NCBI GenBank assembly: GCA_964019695.1
Contig: OZ026518.1
Location: 83,757,950-83,821,949 of the forward strand
Length of the DNA stretch: 64,000 nucleotides
Source: Loripinus fragilis
Lineage: Eukaryota > Mollusca > Bivalvia > Lucinida > Lucinidae
Reading direction: 5' to 3'
The notes beneath the pieces are model-generated. The model was not told the DNA's origin and searched no databases. It saw nothing but the letters and a program-made list of their open reading frames with translations. A program made the position numbers and the translations under genes. Every line of letters starts with the position of its first letter. The stretch's first letter is position 1. Shown here piece by piece: positions 11,593-23,297 of the stretch.

Positions 11593-12686
11593 TACCTACA
11601 CAATACGCTTCCAATAAAATAAAACTACAAAGGTAGCGTATTTTGTACCTAGCATACACAATATGCTCCAATTATCATAATACTACTGAGGTAGCATATT
11701 TTGTACCTTACCTACACAATATGCCCATATTATCATAATACTACCGAGGTAGCATATTGTGTACCTTACCTACACAATATGCTCCCATTATCATAATACC
11801 ACCAAGGTAGCATATTGTGTACCTTACCTACACAATATGCTCCGAATATCATAATACTACTGAGGTAGCATATTGTGTACCTTACCTACACAATATGCTC
11901 CAATTATCATAATACTACCGAGGAAGCATATTGTGTACCTTAACTACACAATATGCTCCCATTATCATGATACTACCAAGGTAGCATATTGTGTACCTAA
12001 CCTACACAATATGCTCCCACTACCAAAATGTTACAAAGGTAGCATATTGTGTACCTTACCTACACAATATGCTCCTATTATCATATTACTACCCCATTAT
12101 CATACTACCAAGGTAGAATATTGTGTATCCTACCTACACAATATGCCCCCATTATCATATTACTACCAAGGTAGCATATTTTGTACCCTACCTACACAAT
12201 ATGCTCCAATTATAATAATAGTACTGAGGTAGCATATTGTGTGCCTTACCTACACAATATGCTCCAATTATTATAATACTACGGAGGTAGCATATTGTGT
12301 ACCTTACCTACACAATATGCTCTGAATACCATAATACTACTGAGGTAGCATAGTGTATACCTTACCTACACAATATGCTCCAAATATTATAATACTACTG
12401 AGGTAACATATTGTGTACCTTGCCTACACAATATGCTCCCATTATCATAATACAACCGAGGTAGCATATTGTTTACCTAACCTACACAATATGCTCACAT
12501 TACCAAAATGCTACCAAGGTATCATATTGTGTACCTTACCTACACAATATGCTCCGATTATCATATTACTACCCCATTATCATACTACCAAGGTAGCATA
12601 TTGTGTACCCTACCTACACAATATGCTCCAATAATAATAATAGTACTGAGGTAAATCATAATACTTCTAAGGTAGCATATTGTGTA
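11593..12686 (+). repeat. 58-bp satellite array, forward arm
   Basis: About 18 tandem units. Spacing between successive CCTACACAAT words at 11711, 11769, 11827 and 11885 is 58 bp. Each unit is arm ACACAATATGCT, a ~24-bp asymmetric loop (CATTATCATAATACTACC), the inverted arm AGCATATTGTGT, and an ACCTTACCT linker. Longer units with an extra ACTACCCCATTATCATACTA segment at about 12088 and 12569 are 481 bp apart, pointing to higher-order duplication. All open frames across it are repeats of the same peptide and are not genes. Confidence 0.95.
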
Positions 12687-15175
12687 GGTTAGGTACACAA
12701 TATGCTCCCTTGGTAGTATCTTGATAATGGGAGCATATTGTGTAGGTAAGGTACACAATATGCTACCTTGGTAGTACTATGATAATTGGAGCATATTGTG
12801 TAGGTAAGGTACACAATATGCTACCTCAGTATTATTATGATATTCGGAGCATATTGTGTAGGTAAGGTACACAATATGCTACCTTGGTGGTATTATGATA
12901 ATGGGAGCATATTGTGTAGGTAAGGTACACAATATGCTACCTCGGTAGTGTTATGATAATTGGAGCATATTGTGTAGGTAACGTACACAATATGCTACCT
13001 TGGTAGTACTATGATAATTGGAGCATATTGTGTAGGTAAGGTACACAATATGCTACCTCAGTATTATTATGATATACGGAGCATATTGTGTAGGTAAGGT
13101 ACACAATATGCTACCTTGGTGGTATTATGATAATGGGAACATATTGTGTAGGTAAGGTACACAATATGCTACCTCGGTAGTATTATGATAATTGGAGCAT
13201 ATTGTGTAGGTAAGGTACACAATATGCTACCTCAGTAGTTTTATGATAATGGGAGCATATTGTGTAGGTAAGGTACACAATATGCTACCTCGGTTGCATT
13301 ATGATAATGGGAGCATATTGTGAAGGTAAGGTACACAATATGTTACCTCAGTAGTATTATGATATTTGGAGCATATTGTGTAGGTAAGGCACACAATATG
13401 CTACCTTAGTACTATTATGATAATTGGAGCATATTGTGTAGGTTGGGTACAAAATATGCTACCTTGGTAGTATGATAATGGGGTAGTAATATGATAATCA
13501 GAGCATATTGTGTAGGTAAGGTACACAATATGCTACCTTGGTAGCATTTTGGTAATGTGAGCATATTGTGTAGGTTAGGTACACAATATGCTACCTTGGT
13601 AGTATTATGATATTGGGAGCATATTGTGTAGGTAAGGTACACAATATGCTACCTTGATAGTATTATGATAATGAGAGCAAATTATATAGGTAAGTCACAC
13701 AATAAGCTACCTGAGTAGTATTATGATATTTGGAGCATATTATGTAGGTAAGGAATATAATATGCTACCTTAGTAGTATTATGATAATTGGAGCATATTG
13801 TGTAGGTAATGCACACAAAATGTTACTTTGGTAGTACTATGATATTGGAAGCATATTGTGTAGGCAACGTACACAATATGTTACCTTGGTAGTATTATGA
13901 TAATGGGAGCATATTGTGTAGGTAAGGTACGCAATATGCTTCCTTGGTAGTAATATGGTAATGGGAGCATATTGTGTAGGTAAGGTACACAATATGCTAC
14001 CTTGGAAGTATTATGATAATGGGCGCATATTGTGAAGGTAAGTGCACAATATGCCTACTTGGTTGTTGTGTGATAATGGGAGCATATTGTGTAGGTAAGT
14101 TGCACAATATGATACCTCGGTAGTATTATGATAATGGGAGCATATTGTTTAGGTAAGGTACACAATATGATACCTTGGTAGTATTATGATAATGTAGGCA
14201 AATTGTGTAGGTAAGGTACACAATATGCTACCTCGGTAGTATTATGATATTGGGAGCATATTGTGTAGGTAAGGTACACAATATGCTACCTTGGTAGTAT
14301 TATGATAGTGGGAGCATATTGTGCAGGTAAGGTACATAATATGCTACCTTAGTAGTATTATGATAATTGGAGCATATTGTGTAGGTAATGCCCACAAAAT
14401 GTTACTTTAGTAGTATTATGATATTGGGAGCATATTGTGTAGGCAACGTACACAATATGCTACCTTGGTAGTATTATGATAATGGGAGCATTTTGTGTAG
14501 GTAAGGTACACAATATGCTACCTTGGTAGTATTATGATAATGGTTGCATATTGTGTAGGTAAGATACACAATATGCTAACTCGGTAGTATTATGATAATT
14601 AGCGCATATTGTGTAGGTAAGTACACAATATGCTTCCTTGGTTGTAGTATGATAATGGGAGCATATTGTGTAGGTAAGGTACACAATATGTTACCTCGGT
14701 AGTGTTATGATAATGGTAGCATATTGTGTAGGTAAGGTACACAATAAGCTACCTTGGTAGTATTATGATAATGGGAGCATATTGTGTAAGTTAGTCACAC
14801 AATATGCTACCTTAATAGTTTTATGATATTTGGAGCATATTGTGTAGGTAAGATACATAATATGCTACCTTAGTAGTATGATGATATTTGGAGCATATTG
14901 TGTAGGTAAGGAACACAATATGCTACCTTGGTAGTATTATGATATTTGGAGCATATTGTGTAGATAAGGTAAACAAAATGCTACCTAGTTTTTTATGATA
15001 ATGGGAGCATATTGTGTAGGTAAGGTACACAATATGCTTGCTACCTTGGTAATATTATGAAAATGGAATAGTATTATGAGAATTTGAGCATGTTGTGTAG
15101 GTTAAGGTACACATTATGCTACCTTGGTAGTATGATAATGTAAGCAAATTATGTTGGTAAGGTACACAATATGCT
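12687..15175 (-). repeat. 58-bp satellite array, inverted arm
   Basis: About 43 units in opposite orientation to the previous arm, recognised by the loop now reading GGTAGTATTATGATAATGGG. The switch lies at about 12672-12690. Local higher-order copying is visible: a GATATTCGG variant at about 12838 recurs as GATATACGG 234 bp later, and a TAATGC.CACAAAATGTTACTTT variant at about 13805 recurs about 580 bp later, which is 10 units. Units become more diverged towards the distal end. Confidence 0.95.
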
Positions 15176-16132
15176 GCGACCAGCAGATTTTCCTTACTTT
15201 TGATGTCCGATAACTGGTTTGTGCAGTCCGTGAACCCAATCATTCAGACCACGTGATGGCCACCTTTAAGTAAATCTACACTTCCCCCCTTTAATTTGAT
15301 CTAGTGTGGGTGATCTTTGACATTTGTACTTTCAGTGTGCTATACACTCCATTCTGATCTTCAACATGATTGATTTCAGAAAAAAATGTTTTATCTTTTG
15401 ACCCACCCCCGAAGTCGCGATGTGTCTTCTGGAACAATACTTGCTACCATTTTGCTGCAAGTCCCTTCTATTTGATATGCAGCATGACCATATTCAATAA
15501 ATGAATATTTGACCTTTTGCCACTACCCAAGGGGTTAGGGTGTATGTAAGGACAGAATGCTTGTTTTCAAGGTGCTCTACGAAACATGACTAATTTCAAG
15601 GTGAAAATGCGTTGACCTTTTGACCCCCTTCCTCAGTGGTCAATGGTGTCTCTGTGTGCTAAATAATAGCTATCATGTTGCTGTCATGTGCTGTTCCCTT
15701 AATTTTATATGCAGCATGACAATATTCAGAATAAGTTTCATTTTGGACTCGCCCCATCCCCTAAATCTACCCTGGGGATCAGACCCAGGCATCCAATCAA
15801 ATATCCAGTCTGATATATTTCATATATATTGTTGTTTTTTATCTGTCTGCACGCATATGCATACAAAGTTTCGGTAATAATATTGAAAATTGACTAAGTC
15901 ATTGCCAAATTAATGTATTTGACCTTTGACCCTGCCTAAAGATTCAAGTGTGCGGGGTATTTATTTTTACATTTTACACCGTCATACTTATATACAGGTT
16001 TTTTTATACATAATAGTTTGGGGAAATGTTTAGATCATTACTCTAAGAAAGCCATTACAACTTTTGCATTATAAGTGCCAGAGCAATAATGAGTTTTTCA
16101 GTTGATCTTGACGAAACTTATAGGATATAGGA
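15176..16132. repeat. degenerate ~233-bp tandem repeat of mollusc LINE-tail type
   Basis: ATATGCAGCATGACCATATTCA at 15475 recurs as ATATGCAGCATGACAATATTCA at about 15708; phrases like TTGACCTTTTGACCC accompany each copy. It looks like decayed repeats of the 'TGACCTTTGACC' kind common in mollusc intergenic DNA. The family name and coding origin are unknown. Confidence 0.5.
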
Positions 16133-16412
16133 CTGTCATGCGCGGATCCAGGAATTTTCGCCAGGGGGGTCCAGGTCAATCTGACAAAAAAACTCTGACA
16201 ACCTTTTTTTTTAGTCCTCAGCTTATTTTACAGTCGCAAATGGTTAATTTCAAAGAAAACTATCATTTTTCAAGGTTCCTGAGGGGGTCCAACATTTTCC
16301 AGGGGGGGGGGGGGGTCCAACTTATTCCTATAGAAAAAATATAACTTGTGATTTTCCGGGGGAGGTCCGGACCCCCTGCCCCCCCCCCCTCTCGACCCGC
16401 ACTTGGGACTGT
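16133..16412 (-). repeat. FB-G fold-back element, copy 2
   Basis: It starts CATGCGCGGATCCAGGAATT, ends GGTCCGGACCCCCTGC followed by a C run and GACCCGCAC, and is the reverse complement in layout of 1468-1806, including the Arg/Gly-like G runs around 16301 and the TTTAGTCCTCAGCTTATTTT block. Non-coding. Confidence 0.75.
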
Positions 16413-16494
16413 CCATGGTACTATCCATTCATGCAGAGAATGCACCAAATCTGACTTATAGGTACTTAGGTATGTTTCTGGAAGGACAGGTGGT

Positions 16495-16704
16495 CAGACA
16501 GACAGACAGACAGACAGACGGGTGCACAGACGGCCGACGCCAAAACAATATCCCTCCAACTTCATCAGGGGGAAACCAGTACTGAGCACAGGATATTTAG
16601 TGTCATGTTCAAGAACACAACGCAGTGTTTCAGGTGAGGCTCGAACCCGCAACCCATCGATATCGGGTCAAGCACTCTACCACGACTGCGCTCCTCAGCT
16701 AGGG
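16495..16704 (-). mobile_element. tRNA-derived SINE
   Basis: On the minus strand there is a head with an A-box-like GTGGTAGAGTGC (16672-16683) and a B-box GGGTTCGAGCC (16637-16648), followed by CTGCGTTGTGTTCTTGAACATG, a segment shared with the SINE at 44043. The element ends in a region containing the (CAGA)n run at 16495-16519, probably its 3' tail. The A/B box spacing and tRNA-unrelated body argue for a SINE and not a tRNA gene. Confidence 0.8.
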
Positions 16705-16828
16705 AACATATTGTGTAGGTATGATACATGTCCTACACAATATGCTCCCGATTTAAGGGGGAGCATATTGTGTATGCAGGGTACACAATATGCACCTCGA
16801 GAGAGATATTGTGTATGGAGCATTTTGT
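16703..16828. repeat. outlying cluster of the ACACAATATGCT satellite motif
   Basis: Four or five arms (ACATATTGTGTA, TACACAATATGCTCCC, GGGAGCATATTGTGTA, ACACAATATGCACC) in alternating orientation directly next to the SINE head. Spacers differ from those in the main array. Confidence 0.8.
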
Positions 16829-17522
16829 GGCTCTACAGTGCACCTTTCTTGAAGTAAGAGGCATGGCATTCGAATTCTGCTTCCTTGGATTCCGCCTTGG
16901 AGCTACCAATGCCAATCAGAATCAGGTCTGATTCTGCGGAGTTGTCCGAGGCGTTCCGATTGAAATACCAGCATAAATGCAGGTCATTGATGTTGTGCAT
17001 TCTTGTAGGATTTCGGGCAATCTTCAAGCAAGCATTGATGTCTAAAGCAATTGTCTGACATACTTTTTGATACACAGACCTATAAATGTAAAACTGACAG
17101 TAATCGGCTCCGAACGCATGAATAAGATTATGGTTATATTTTGGGGCAAAATGTTTGGCAATTGGTCAATAATAAAAAAGCTAAACTTTATAATTATCAT
17201 ATCGTTTTAGTTATAACCTTTTGAATACAAAATTGCAATGGGTCCTGTCATTCTCTGATACCTGCATGGCTTAGAAAATAAACCTTGTATCTTTCAATTG
17301 GTTTCGTTGAAATGGTTTGTCTCTTTGAAGCTGCCCACCTCCAATGGCTAAAAGTACCAAAAACATGGTATATAATTGTAAATGATTAAACTGAGCATAT
17401 CATGTAAGTCTGCCGTAGCCACCAAGGAAGTTTAAGACTTACAGGTACCTAAAAGCTATTATGAATTGAAGTCAGGTCAAGAGGCGTTTAATATACATCG
17501 TTTGCTATGTATGCAATCTGCA
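16829..17522. other. no recognised feature
   Basis: Unassigned sequence. Small overlapping frames on both strands at 16733-17075 carry no recognisable domain. Confidence 0.5.
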
Positions 17523-17858
17523 TGTGTGGATCCAGAGTTTTGTCAGAGAGGGTTCAAAAGTAAATGAGTATGATCAGTAATACCACACCACATTCACATA
17601 AATCTGACGTTTTTTTGTTTTGTTTTTTTCAGTTTATGAGGGTGAGAGAATCCAAATACCACTAAAAGTGGGTCATTGTCGGCCCGCTAGCGAAACGCTG
17701 GCTGGCCGATGATGGCCCAGCATTGATTGAATACTGGCTCGGTAGCTTTGTGATTTTTCAGGGGATCCGGACCAGTATTGCTTAGAAACCCTATAGTTTT
17801 GTGATTTTTGAGCGGGGGAAGAGGTCCGGACCCCCTGTCCCCCTCTGATCCGCGCATG
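17523..17858 (-). repeat. FB-G fold-back element, copy 3
   Basis: Ends TGTGGATCCAGAG and CTCTGATCCGCGCATG are inverted. The centre, near 17680-17718, carries CGGCCCGCTAGCGAAACGC followed by GGCCGATGATGGCCC, the GC-rich core of the family with one arm of the hairpin lost. Confidence 0.75.
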
Positions 17859-18435
17859 AATCTGCGCCATGGTTTATTTTCTATATTTACTACTTGTTTC
17901 TACAAGTCTTACAATGCTTCCAGCACAAGGTCTGACTTTTAGCAACAGAGACAAATTGGGAGTGAGAGTAGAATGGCTCGGTTTGCCACATGTTGTGCCA
18001 CATGGAATTTAAGAGCCAAATTTCTAATCTTATTACTTAAAGGTTGCATCAAAAAATTATCTTATTGGTTTCAGCCACTTGCAATAGCTTTTTTCTTGGT
18101 GAAGGGTGATGTATTGGACCAATTATGCCCAATGAAATTTCCCACCCTTCTTAATTGAACGTAAGAGTTGTTGGGTAGTAATTAACAATTTCATTCAAAT
18201 TTTTAAAAGTAGATTCTGTAAGTAAACATTGCAGAACCTAATCAGACGCTGAGTCTGCGCTGTTTGCACATGTTCCACTGAAGGACGATAGGCTTCTATG
18301 GGTTAACAAAAATGCCAAGTGTACATGTAGCTGTTGTTTGATTTGGATGTACGTAGCTAAAGGAGCAGGTCAGAAGGAGAGCCCACTTTTTTATGAAATA
18401 GTATTGTCAGGAATCTTAGACAAGTTTTGAAACAC
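17859..18435. other. no recognised feature
   Basis: Unassigned. A partial HP-like phrase (AATCAGACGCTGAGTCTGCGC then GTTTGCACATG) is at about 18240-18272. Confidence 0.4.
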
Positions 18436-18437
18436 TA

Positions 18438-18646
18438 CTGTAAATTCGGACCTTTTTGCGAGAATATTATTTTCGCGAATAGGGTTAAAATAACATATTT
18501 GCTACGCTAGCGACTATAGCATGATTTACCTACACCAGTAAACGACAAAGTAATTTCGCCGTTTCGCGAGGGTTTTAGCTTCACGAAACTTCGCACACGC
18601 GAAGTTTCGCGAAAATAAACCCTCGCGAAAAATTCCGAATTTACAG
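18438..18646. mobile_element. TA-flanked MITE with TTCGCG-rich inverted ends
   Basis: TA dinucleotides flank a 209-bp body (18436-18437 and 18647-18648). Left end CTGTAAATTCGGACC and right end CCGAATTTACAG are inverted, continuing with GCGAG/CTCGCG. A nested hairpin GCGAAGTTTCGCG lies near 18595. A TA duplication is typical of Tc1/mariner-type elements; this assignment is inference. Confidence 0.8.
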
Positions 18647-18649
18647 TAT

Positions 18650-19263
18650 CATCAAGATTGATAAAATAAAGTTTGAAACTATTCCTGAAGACTGATTCCA
18701 TCAGAGCAAATAGTGCAGACCCTGCTTGGTCTCCACTATTTAACAATTCAACCAAGATTTCAAAAAAGTGGTCAGTGTTTTAGTATATTGCTGTCAATGG
18801 GCCGAACTCATAGATTCTGCTCTAACCATTATATGTGCGGCAAGGATTACTATTAGTTGTACACAGGTTGCGCAGGCTGAGTTTACCTTTGGCTAAAGAT
18901 CAGCTAACACGGTACACTTTCTTGCTTTGCGGTGGTAAAGACAGTGATAAAGATTAGGCAAAGAAGACACCGTTTGTCGCTCTTCCGTTCGTCTGCAATA
19001 TATCAACAATTTCAAACCCTTCACCGTCAAGTTATATATGGAGTGGAATCTATCATGGCAACAATCAATTTTCCCAAAGGCATGTATATCATTAAACCAG
19101 GACCAAACAAACAATCCATGCACGATGGGGACAACACTGAATTTACAGCAACCGAAATACCACATTAGAACAGACATCATAAAGATTAGGCAAAACTTTT
19201 GAACATGCCGTTCTTCAGTAATTTTATATAATTAGCATAATTTTCCAAAAGGAATATAGCTAT
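18650..19263. other. unassigned, contains a short dispersed repeat near 19120-19180
   Basis: GGGGACAACACTGAATTTAC (about 19128) and the following ACAGCAACCGAAATACCACA recur near 23335-23390 with few changes, so this is part of a dispersed repeat. A truncated HP-like phrase sits at 18712-18742. Confidence 0.45.
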
Positions 19264-19292
19264 ACTTACTTACTTACTTACTTACTTACTTT
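19264..19292. repeat. (ACTT)n microsatellite
   Basis: Seven tandem ACTT units. The same CTTA/ACTT word forms the 3' terminus of the PLE-R1 and PLE-R2 tails, so this may be the remnant tail of a lost copy. Confidence 0.85.
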
Positions 19293-19576
19293 CCAGTTGG
19301 AGCAAAACAAATGTTACAAAGTTATGGTACAGGACTGTTTTTTAATTTATTTTAGGCCTTTAGGTTTGACATGCATTTTAAGCATTATATTTTTTAAACA
19401 TGTTACCTCGTTCTTGAATGAATTGTATGCAGATATTGCGCATCTGGATTTCTAGTGCATGATTATTGTACAGGATACGGAGGTGAATCTCCACTATGAC
19501 AGATTACAGCGATACCAGCGACTACGCCATTTGGAATGTTGTTTTGCTGTTGTTGCCGTTGTTGATGATGATATTT

Positions 19577-19730
<154 letters not shown>

Positions 19731-19825
19731 GATTTTATTTTGGGGTGGGGTATTTCATCATACTAAACATCTTAATTTTCGATGGTTAAGCGAATTTTTT
19801 CCCATATTATTTGCAGCTATATTGT

Positions 19826-20078
19826 GAAAGACAGGTTCCGAGGTTATAAACTTTTTAAATGCACATTGAACTCATCCAAGAACCAAATTTATCCTGCTCA
19901 TAAATGTTAAAATGCCAACAATTGTTGGCATTTTAACATTTATGAGCAGGATAAATACAACATCTGAAAGACTTTAAGCAAGAAACTTCTTTTGTATGTC
20001 GGTATTTTAGTTTTATGAGCGGTTGAAATTTCGTACTCAGTTAGGTTGAGCATGAAAAAAGCTTTATAACCTCAGGTC
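19826..20078. repeat. FB-A fold-back element, copy 2, with a 70-bp perfect palindrome
   Basis: Outer ends GAGGTTATAAACTTTTT and GAAAAAAGCTTTATAACCTC are inverted. The centre, 19887-19956, is a perfect palindrome around CCAACAATTGTTGG with no loop. Compare the decayed palindrome in copy 1 (446-673). Confidence 0.9.
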
Positions 20079-20083
20079 CAGGT

Positions 20084-20443
20084 CCCAGGGGGTACTCTAT
20101 TTTTTCTGCATACGTAGGCTCGGACCCAGCATCTACCGTTCACCCCAAAAAAATAATAGAAATTTCAAGCACCCCAAAAAAATATTTGAATTTTTTGCAA
20201 CCCCAAAAAATATCCCGATTCTGTATATTTACCTTAAGAAAAGACCCTAAAATGCATAGAAATAACCCCTAAAACTAGTCCAATTTTGGGATGACCCCAA
20301 AAAATATCCACAAAATTTTCATAGCCAAAAAAATATTCATGTTTCTGAAAACCCAAAAAAGTATTGAAATTCAAAAATTTGACCCCAAAAAAATGGTCCG
20401 AGCCTACGTATGTGTGAAAATATCAGAGTACCCCCCCTGGGGG
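20084..20443. repeat. fold-back element with CCCCAAAAAAAT-type internal repeats
   Basis: CCCAGGGGGTACTCT at the left pairs with AGAGTACCCCCCCTGGG at the right; CATACGTAGGCTCGGACC (20109-20126) is exactly inverted at 20395-20412. Between them the phrase ACCCCAAAAAAAT recurs about ten times. It abuts FB-A copy 2. No coding potential. Confidence 0.85.
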
Positions 20444-20453
20444 CCAGGTCTCC

Positions 20454-20993
20454 ATATTGGTTTATACTCTAAACTTGTATACGACCCTTATAATCAATTG
20501 AATTTGTTATAATGGTACAGCGATAAACACCTTTGTCAAAGTTTGTTATAAGAATTAAGGACATTTATCCATAAAAGTACACAATTTTCGTCCAGTAGTA
20601 TACCAAGATAAAGAAAATTGACATTATTTATGAAAGCACAATAACACCCCAAGAAATATTATTTTCATATCTATTTATTGAAATAATTCGAATTCAATGT
20701 TTGTTGAATCCATTACAAATGAAATAAATTCGATCTTTTTTGTTAATTTATTCTATGGACCATTATTGAATGTGATAACAGTTGATATTTATTAATGATA
20801 TACTTTTACCATTTAGTGTTATATTTTGTGAGGAAAAGTCATTTCTTATTTCTATACTATTTAGACTAATAATTACGAGTTTAACCTCTCATATTTCTCA
20901 CAGATAGCCCAGACTAAATGGCAGGCAATTTAGAGAGCTATAATACCCGACGCACAAGAAGATGGCATATAAATCATTTGACAGAAAATGTCC
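20454..20993. other. no recognised feature
   Basis: AT-rich, unassigned. Confidence 0.5.
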
Positions 20994-20994
20994 A

Positions 20995-21025
20995 GATCAG
21001 GCTGTGCTCAAAGCACAGCCTGATC
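20995..21025. repeat. HP-like hairpin (third stem type)
   Basis: Perfect 14-bp stem GATCAGGCTGTGCT / AGCACAGCCTGATC with a CAA loop. It keeps the GATCAG terminal word of the HP family but has a unique stem. Confidence 0.7.
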
Positions 21026-21358
21026 AAGACTTTTTTCTATTCTTTAGAAAACTTGAGTTTATATAGGCATTGGTTTCAAAGAGCAAAACCATTTCTGAAA
21101 ATGTTTGAAACCGCACCTGAACAAGACCCGGGCTGCTAGGTATAGCTTGAAGCTTCAATTTTCTTGAGGAATGGACTTTGATGACACTATTTAATTGATA
21201 ACAACATCAATGCCGTGTCAAATATTTTTCTCAATTAGCTATTATTTTTCATGGAGCTAGCATTGAAAATAAACTATTATAATACAATCTATCATATCGA
21301 CAGACACCACACAGGAGATGCATTAAAATATGTTTTGCTTGTGTTTGTCAGTGGGACA

Positions 21359-21360
21359 TA

Positions 21361-21439
<79 letters not shown>

Positions 21440-21455
21440 CATCTATCTATCTATC

Positions 21456-21520
<65 letters not shown>

Positions 21521-21536
21521 CTCCACCCATCCATCA

Positions 21537-21606
<70 letters not shown>
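21359..21606. repeat. (ATCT)n microsatellite
   Basis: About 248 bp of ATCT with a few substitutions (around 21438, 21467 and a short CTCTCCACCCATCCATCAA interruption near 21520). Ile-Tyr-Leu-Ser open frames across it are artefacts. Confidence 0.97.
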
Positions 21607-21722
21607 GATGGTCTGTGATGTGCTGGTTTTGGAAGGGTGCAACAAGCACATTTATCTCTCGGACAACACTGTATCTAATATGTCAAAAATATGGAAAGTG
21701 TTTCTGGAACAAGTACCCCCTA

Positions 21723-21752
<30 letters not shown>
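21723..21752. repeat. (TCTG)n microsatellite
   Basis: Seven TCTG units between the ATCT tract and a PLE-R1 tail. Confidence 0.9.
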
Positions 21753-21754
<2 letters not shown>

Positions 21755-21774
21755 GCTGTGCTATTGCCGTGAAC

Positions 21775-22060
21775 AAAGTAAGTAAGGGTGCAAAGATCAT
21801 GAATCGATACAATCAAGTACCACACCTGACCCAGGATACCAATGGAAAAGTGACAAACTCACAGTTAGACACCACAAACGAGAGCCAAGAGGTCAGCCCT
21901 TTCCTAGCAGGTGACCTCAAAACACATATAAACAGACGCACACAAAGACATAGCAAACTAAGGCCGAACAAAAACATAAAAGATCCACAAAAGAAGTACC
22001 GCCTTGCAACGGTCAGTAAAATAAATTACTGGAGGGCTTAAACCAGTTTTACCGCGCCAC
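21775..22060 (-). mobile_element. PLE-R1 tail-only copy
   Basis: Begins AAAGTAAGTAAGGGTGCAAA, passes through CCGCCTTGCAACGGTCAGTA, and continues to GGAGGGCTTAAACCAG, so it is longer upstream than the 1998 and 10655 copies. Confidence 0.85.
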
Positions 22061-22075
22061 TCTCGCCCTTATTTC

Positions 22076-22330
22076 TTATGTGGACCAGCACACATTTGGG
22101 AAAGTGACAAAACTCAACAAACACGACATCCAAGAGGTCGGCCCTTTCCCAGCAGGTGACCACAAGGCTACAAGGAACAGAAACAACAGCATTACACACA
22201 CAAACATGAATCATAACTACCGAAAACGATCCACAAAAGAAGCACCGCCTTGGAACGGTCAGTAAAAATACTTCTACTGGAGGGCTTAAACCGGTTTAAC
22301 AACGGCAACCTCACCCTTAATTCAGATGTT
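22076..22330 (-). mobile_element. PLE-R1 tail variant, directly after another copy
   Basis: It lacks the terminal AAGTAAGTAAG but shares GGGAAAGTGACAAAACTCA, CCCAGCAGGTGACCACAAGG and CCGCCTTGGAACGGTCAGTA, then GGGCTTAAACCGG. It is more diverged than its neighbour and may belong to a separate subfamily. Confidence 0.7.
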
Positions 22331-23290
22331 GATCAAGACTCATAGATATTATATAATAAACAACTAACACTTACATATACCTGTAGAAAAGTAAAGACAA
22401 TGCTGCCTTATATTATCCATACAATACAAAACAAAGCAAACCCCTTTATCAGCCATTATTCTATTGAATTAATTAATTTTTTTTTTTCAATTTCTTAATT
22501 TCAGCTGGGTAAGTTATATATTTCCATTTCCATCTGGATTCATATATCCGATAGAAATCAGTGGTGATCCTGATCAACTGAACACGCCAGTTGAATCGGG
22601 TCCACACTGTTTACAAGAGATTATATCCATGCAGGAAAATCCCAGATTATGTAGGAAGGTCATCATAAAGACAAACATAAAGTAACTAGATCATTCATCC
22701 TCAGAATTTATGCTCTTCAAGCCACCACAAAGATCCGTCCTCGAAAGTCGAGTCATTCATTCAGACCTTGCTACTGGATAAATTCAGGTTCGGTTCTATG
22801 GGAAGAGGTTGACGCCTAACTCAAGCATGGTATTGATACTTGCATTCAAATAAGAAAACATGTCCCCCTTGAGTTAACATACGAGGGTCATTTTTTATGT
22901 TCGTAGAATCGGGCTGTATCTCTACAAATATATAATTTACGGTAACATAAGTAAATATATTTTGAAAGGTCTACCTTCTGTCTACCAAAAAACGTCCCTC
23001 GTATCATACTAAGAAGAGATAATCAACGTCTAGTAGACCCAGTGACCAGAAACTTTCTTAGATACATGTTAGCAACAATTAAAACACTCTGTGTCTGACA
23101 AAGCATATGAAAGATACATAGAGGGTATATTGGGAATCTGTATATTAAGAAAGTGGTGATATTGACACCCAAAAGGTTGATAACAAAACATATACTAGCT
23201 GCAGAAACACTCCAAGCAAGATTCTGACGGAAAATCATCTTTGAATGCATACATGTATAAATGGACCTCCTCTGACAAAACAAAAACCAT
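22331..23290. other. unassigned apart from an HP hairpin at 22561-22615
   Basis: TCAACTG / CAGTTGA forms a short stem between GTGATCCTGA and ATCGGGTCCACACTGTTTAC, matching the HP flank. The rest shows no recognisable gene; minus-strand frames at 23023-23465 contain hydrophobic stretches but no domain that I know. Confidence 0.45.
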
Positions 23291-23297
23291 TAAGGAC

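Noticed and set aside
11873..13642. Open frames of 70-120 codons with repeated TQYAP-type peptides
   Set aside because: They are translations of the satellite unit on both strands and have no independent coding signal.
11593..15175. Regularly spaced repeats resembling a CRISPR array
   Set aside because: The 'spacers' are nearly identical between units, the array inverts in the middle, there are no cas genes, and the DNA is clearly from an animal genome.
21330..21608. 92-codon Ser-Ile-Tyr-Leu repeat frame
   Set aside because: It is the (ATCT)n microsatellite.
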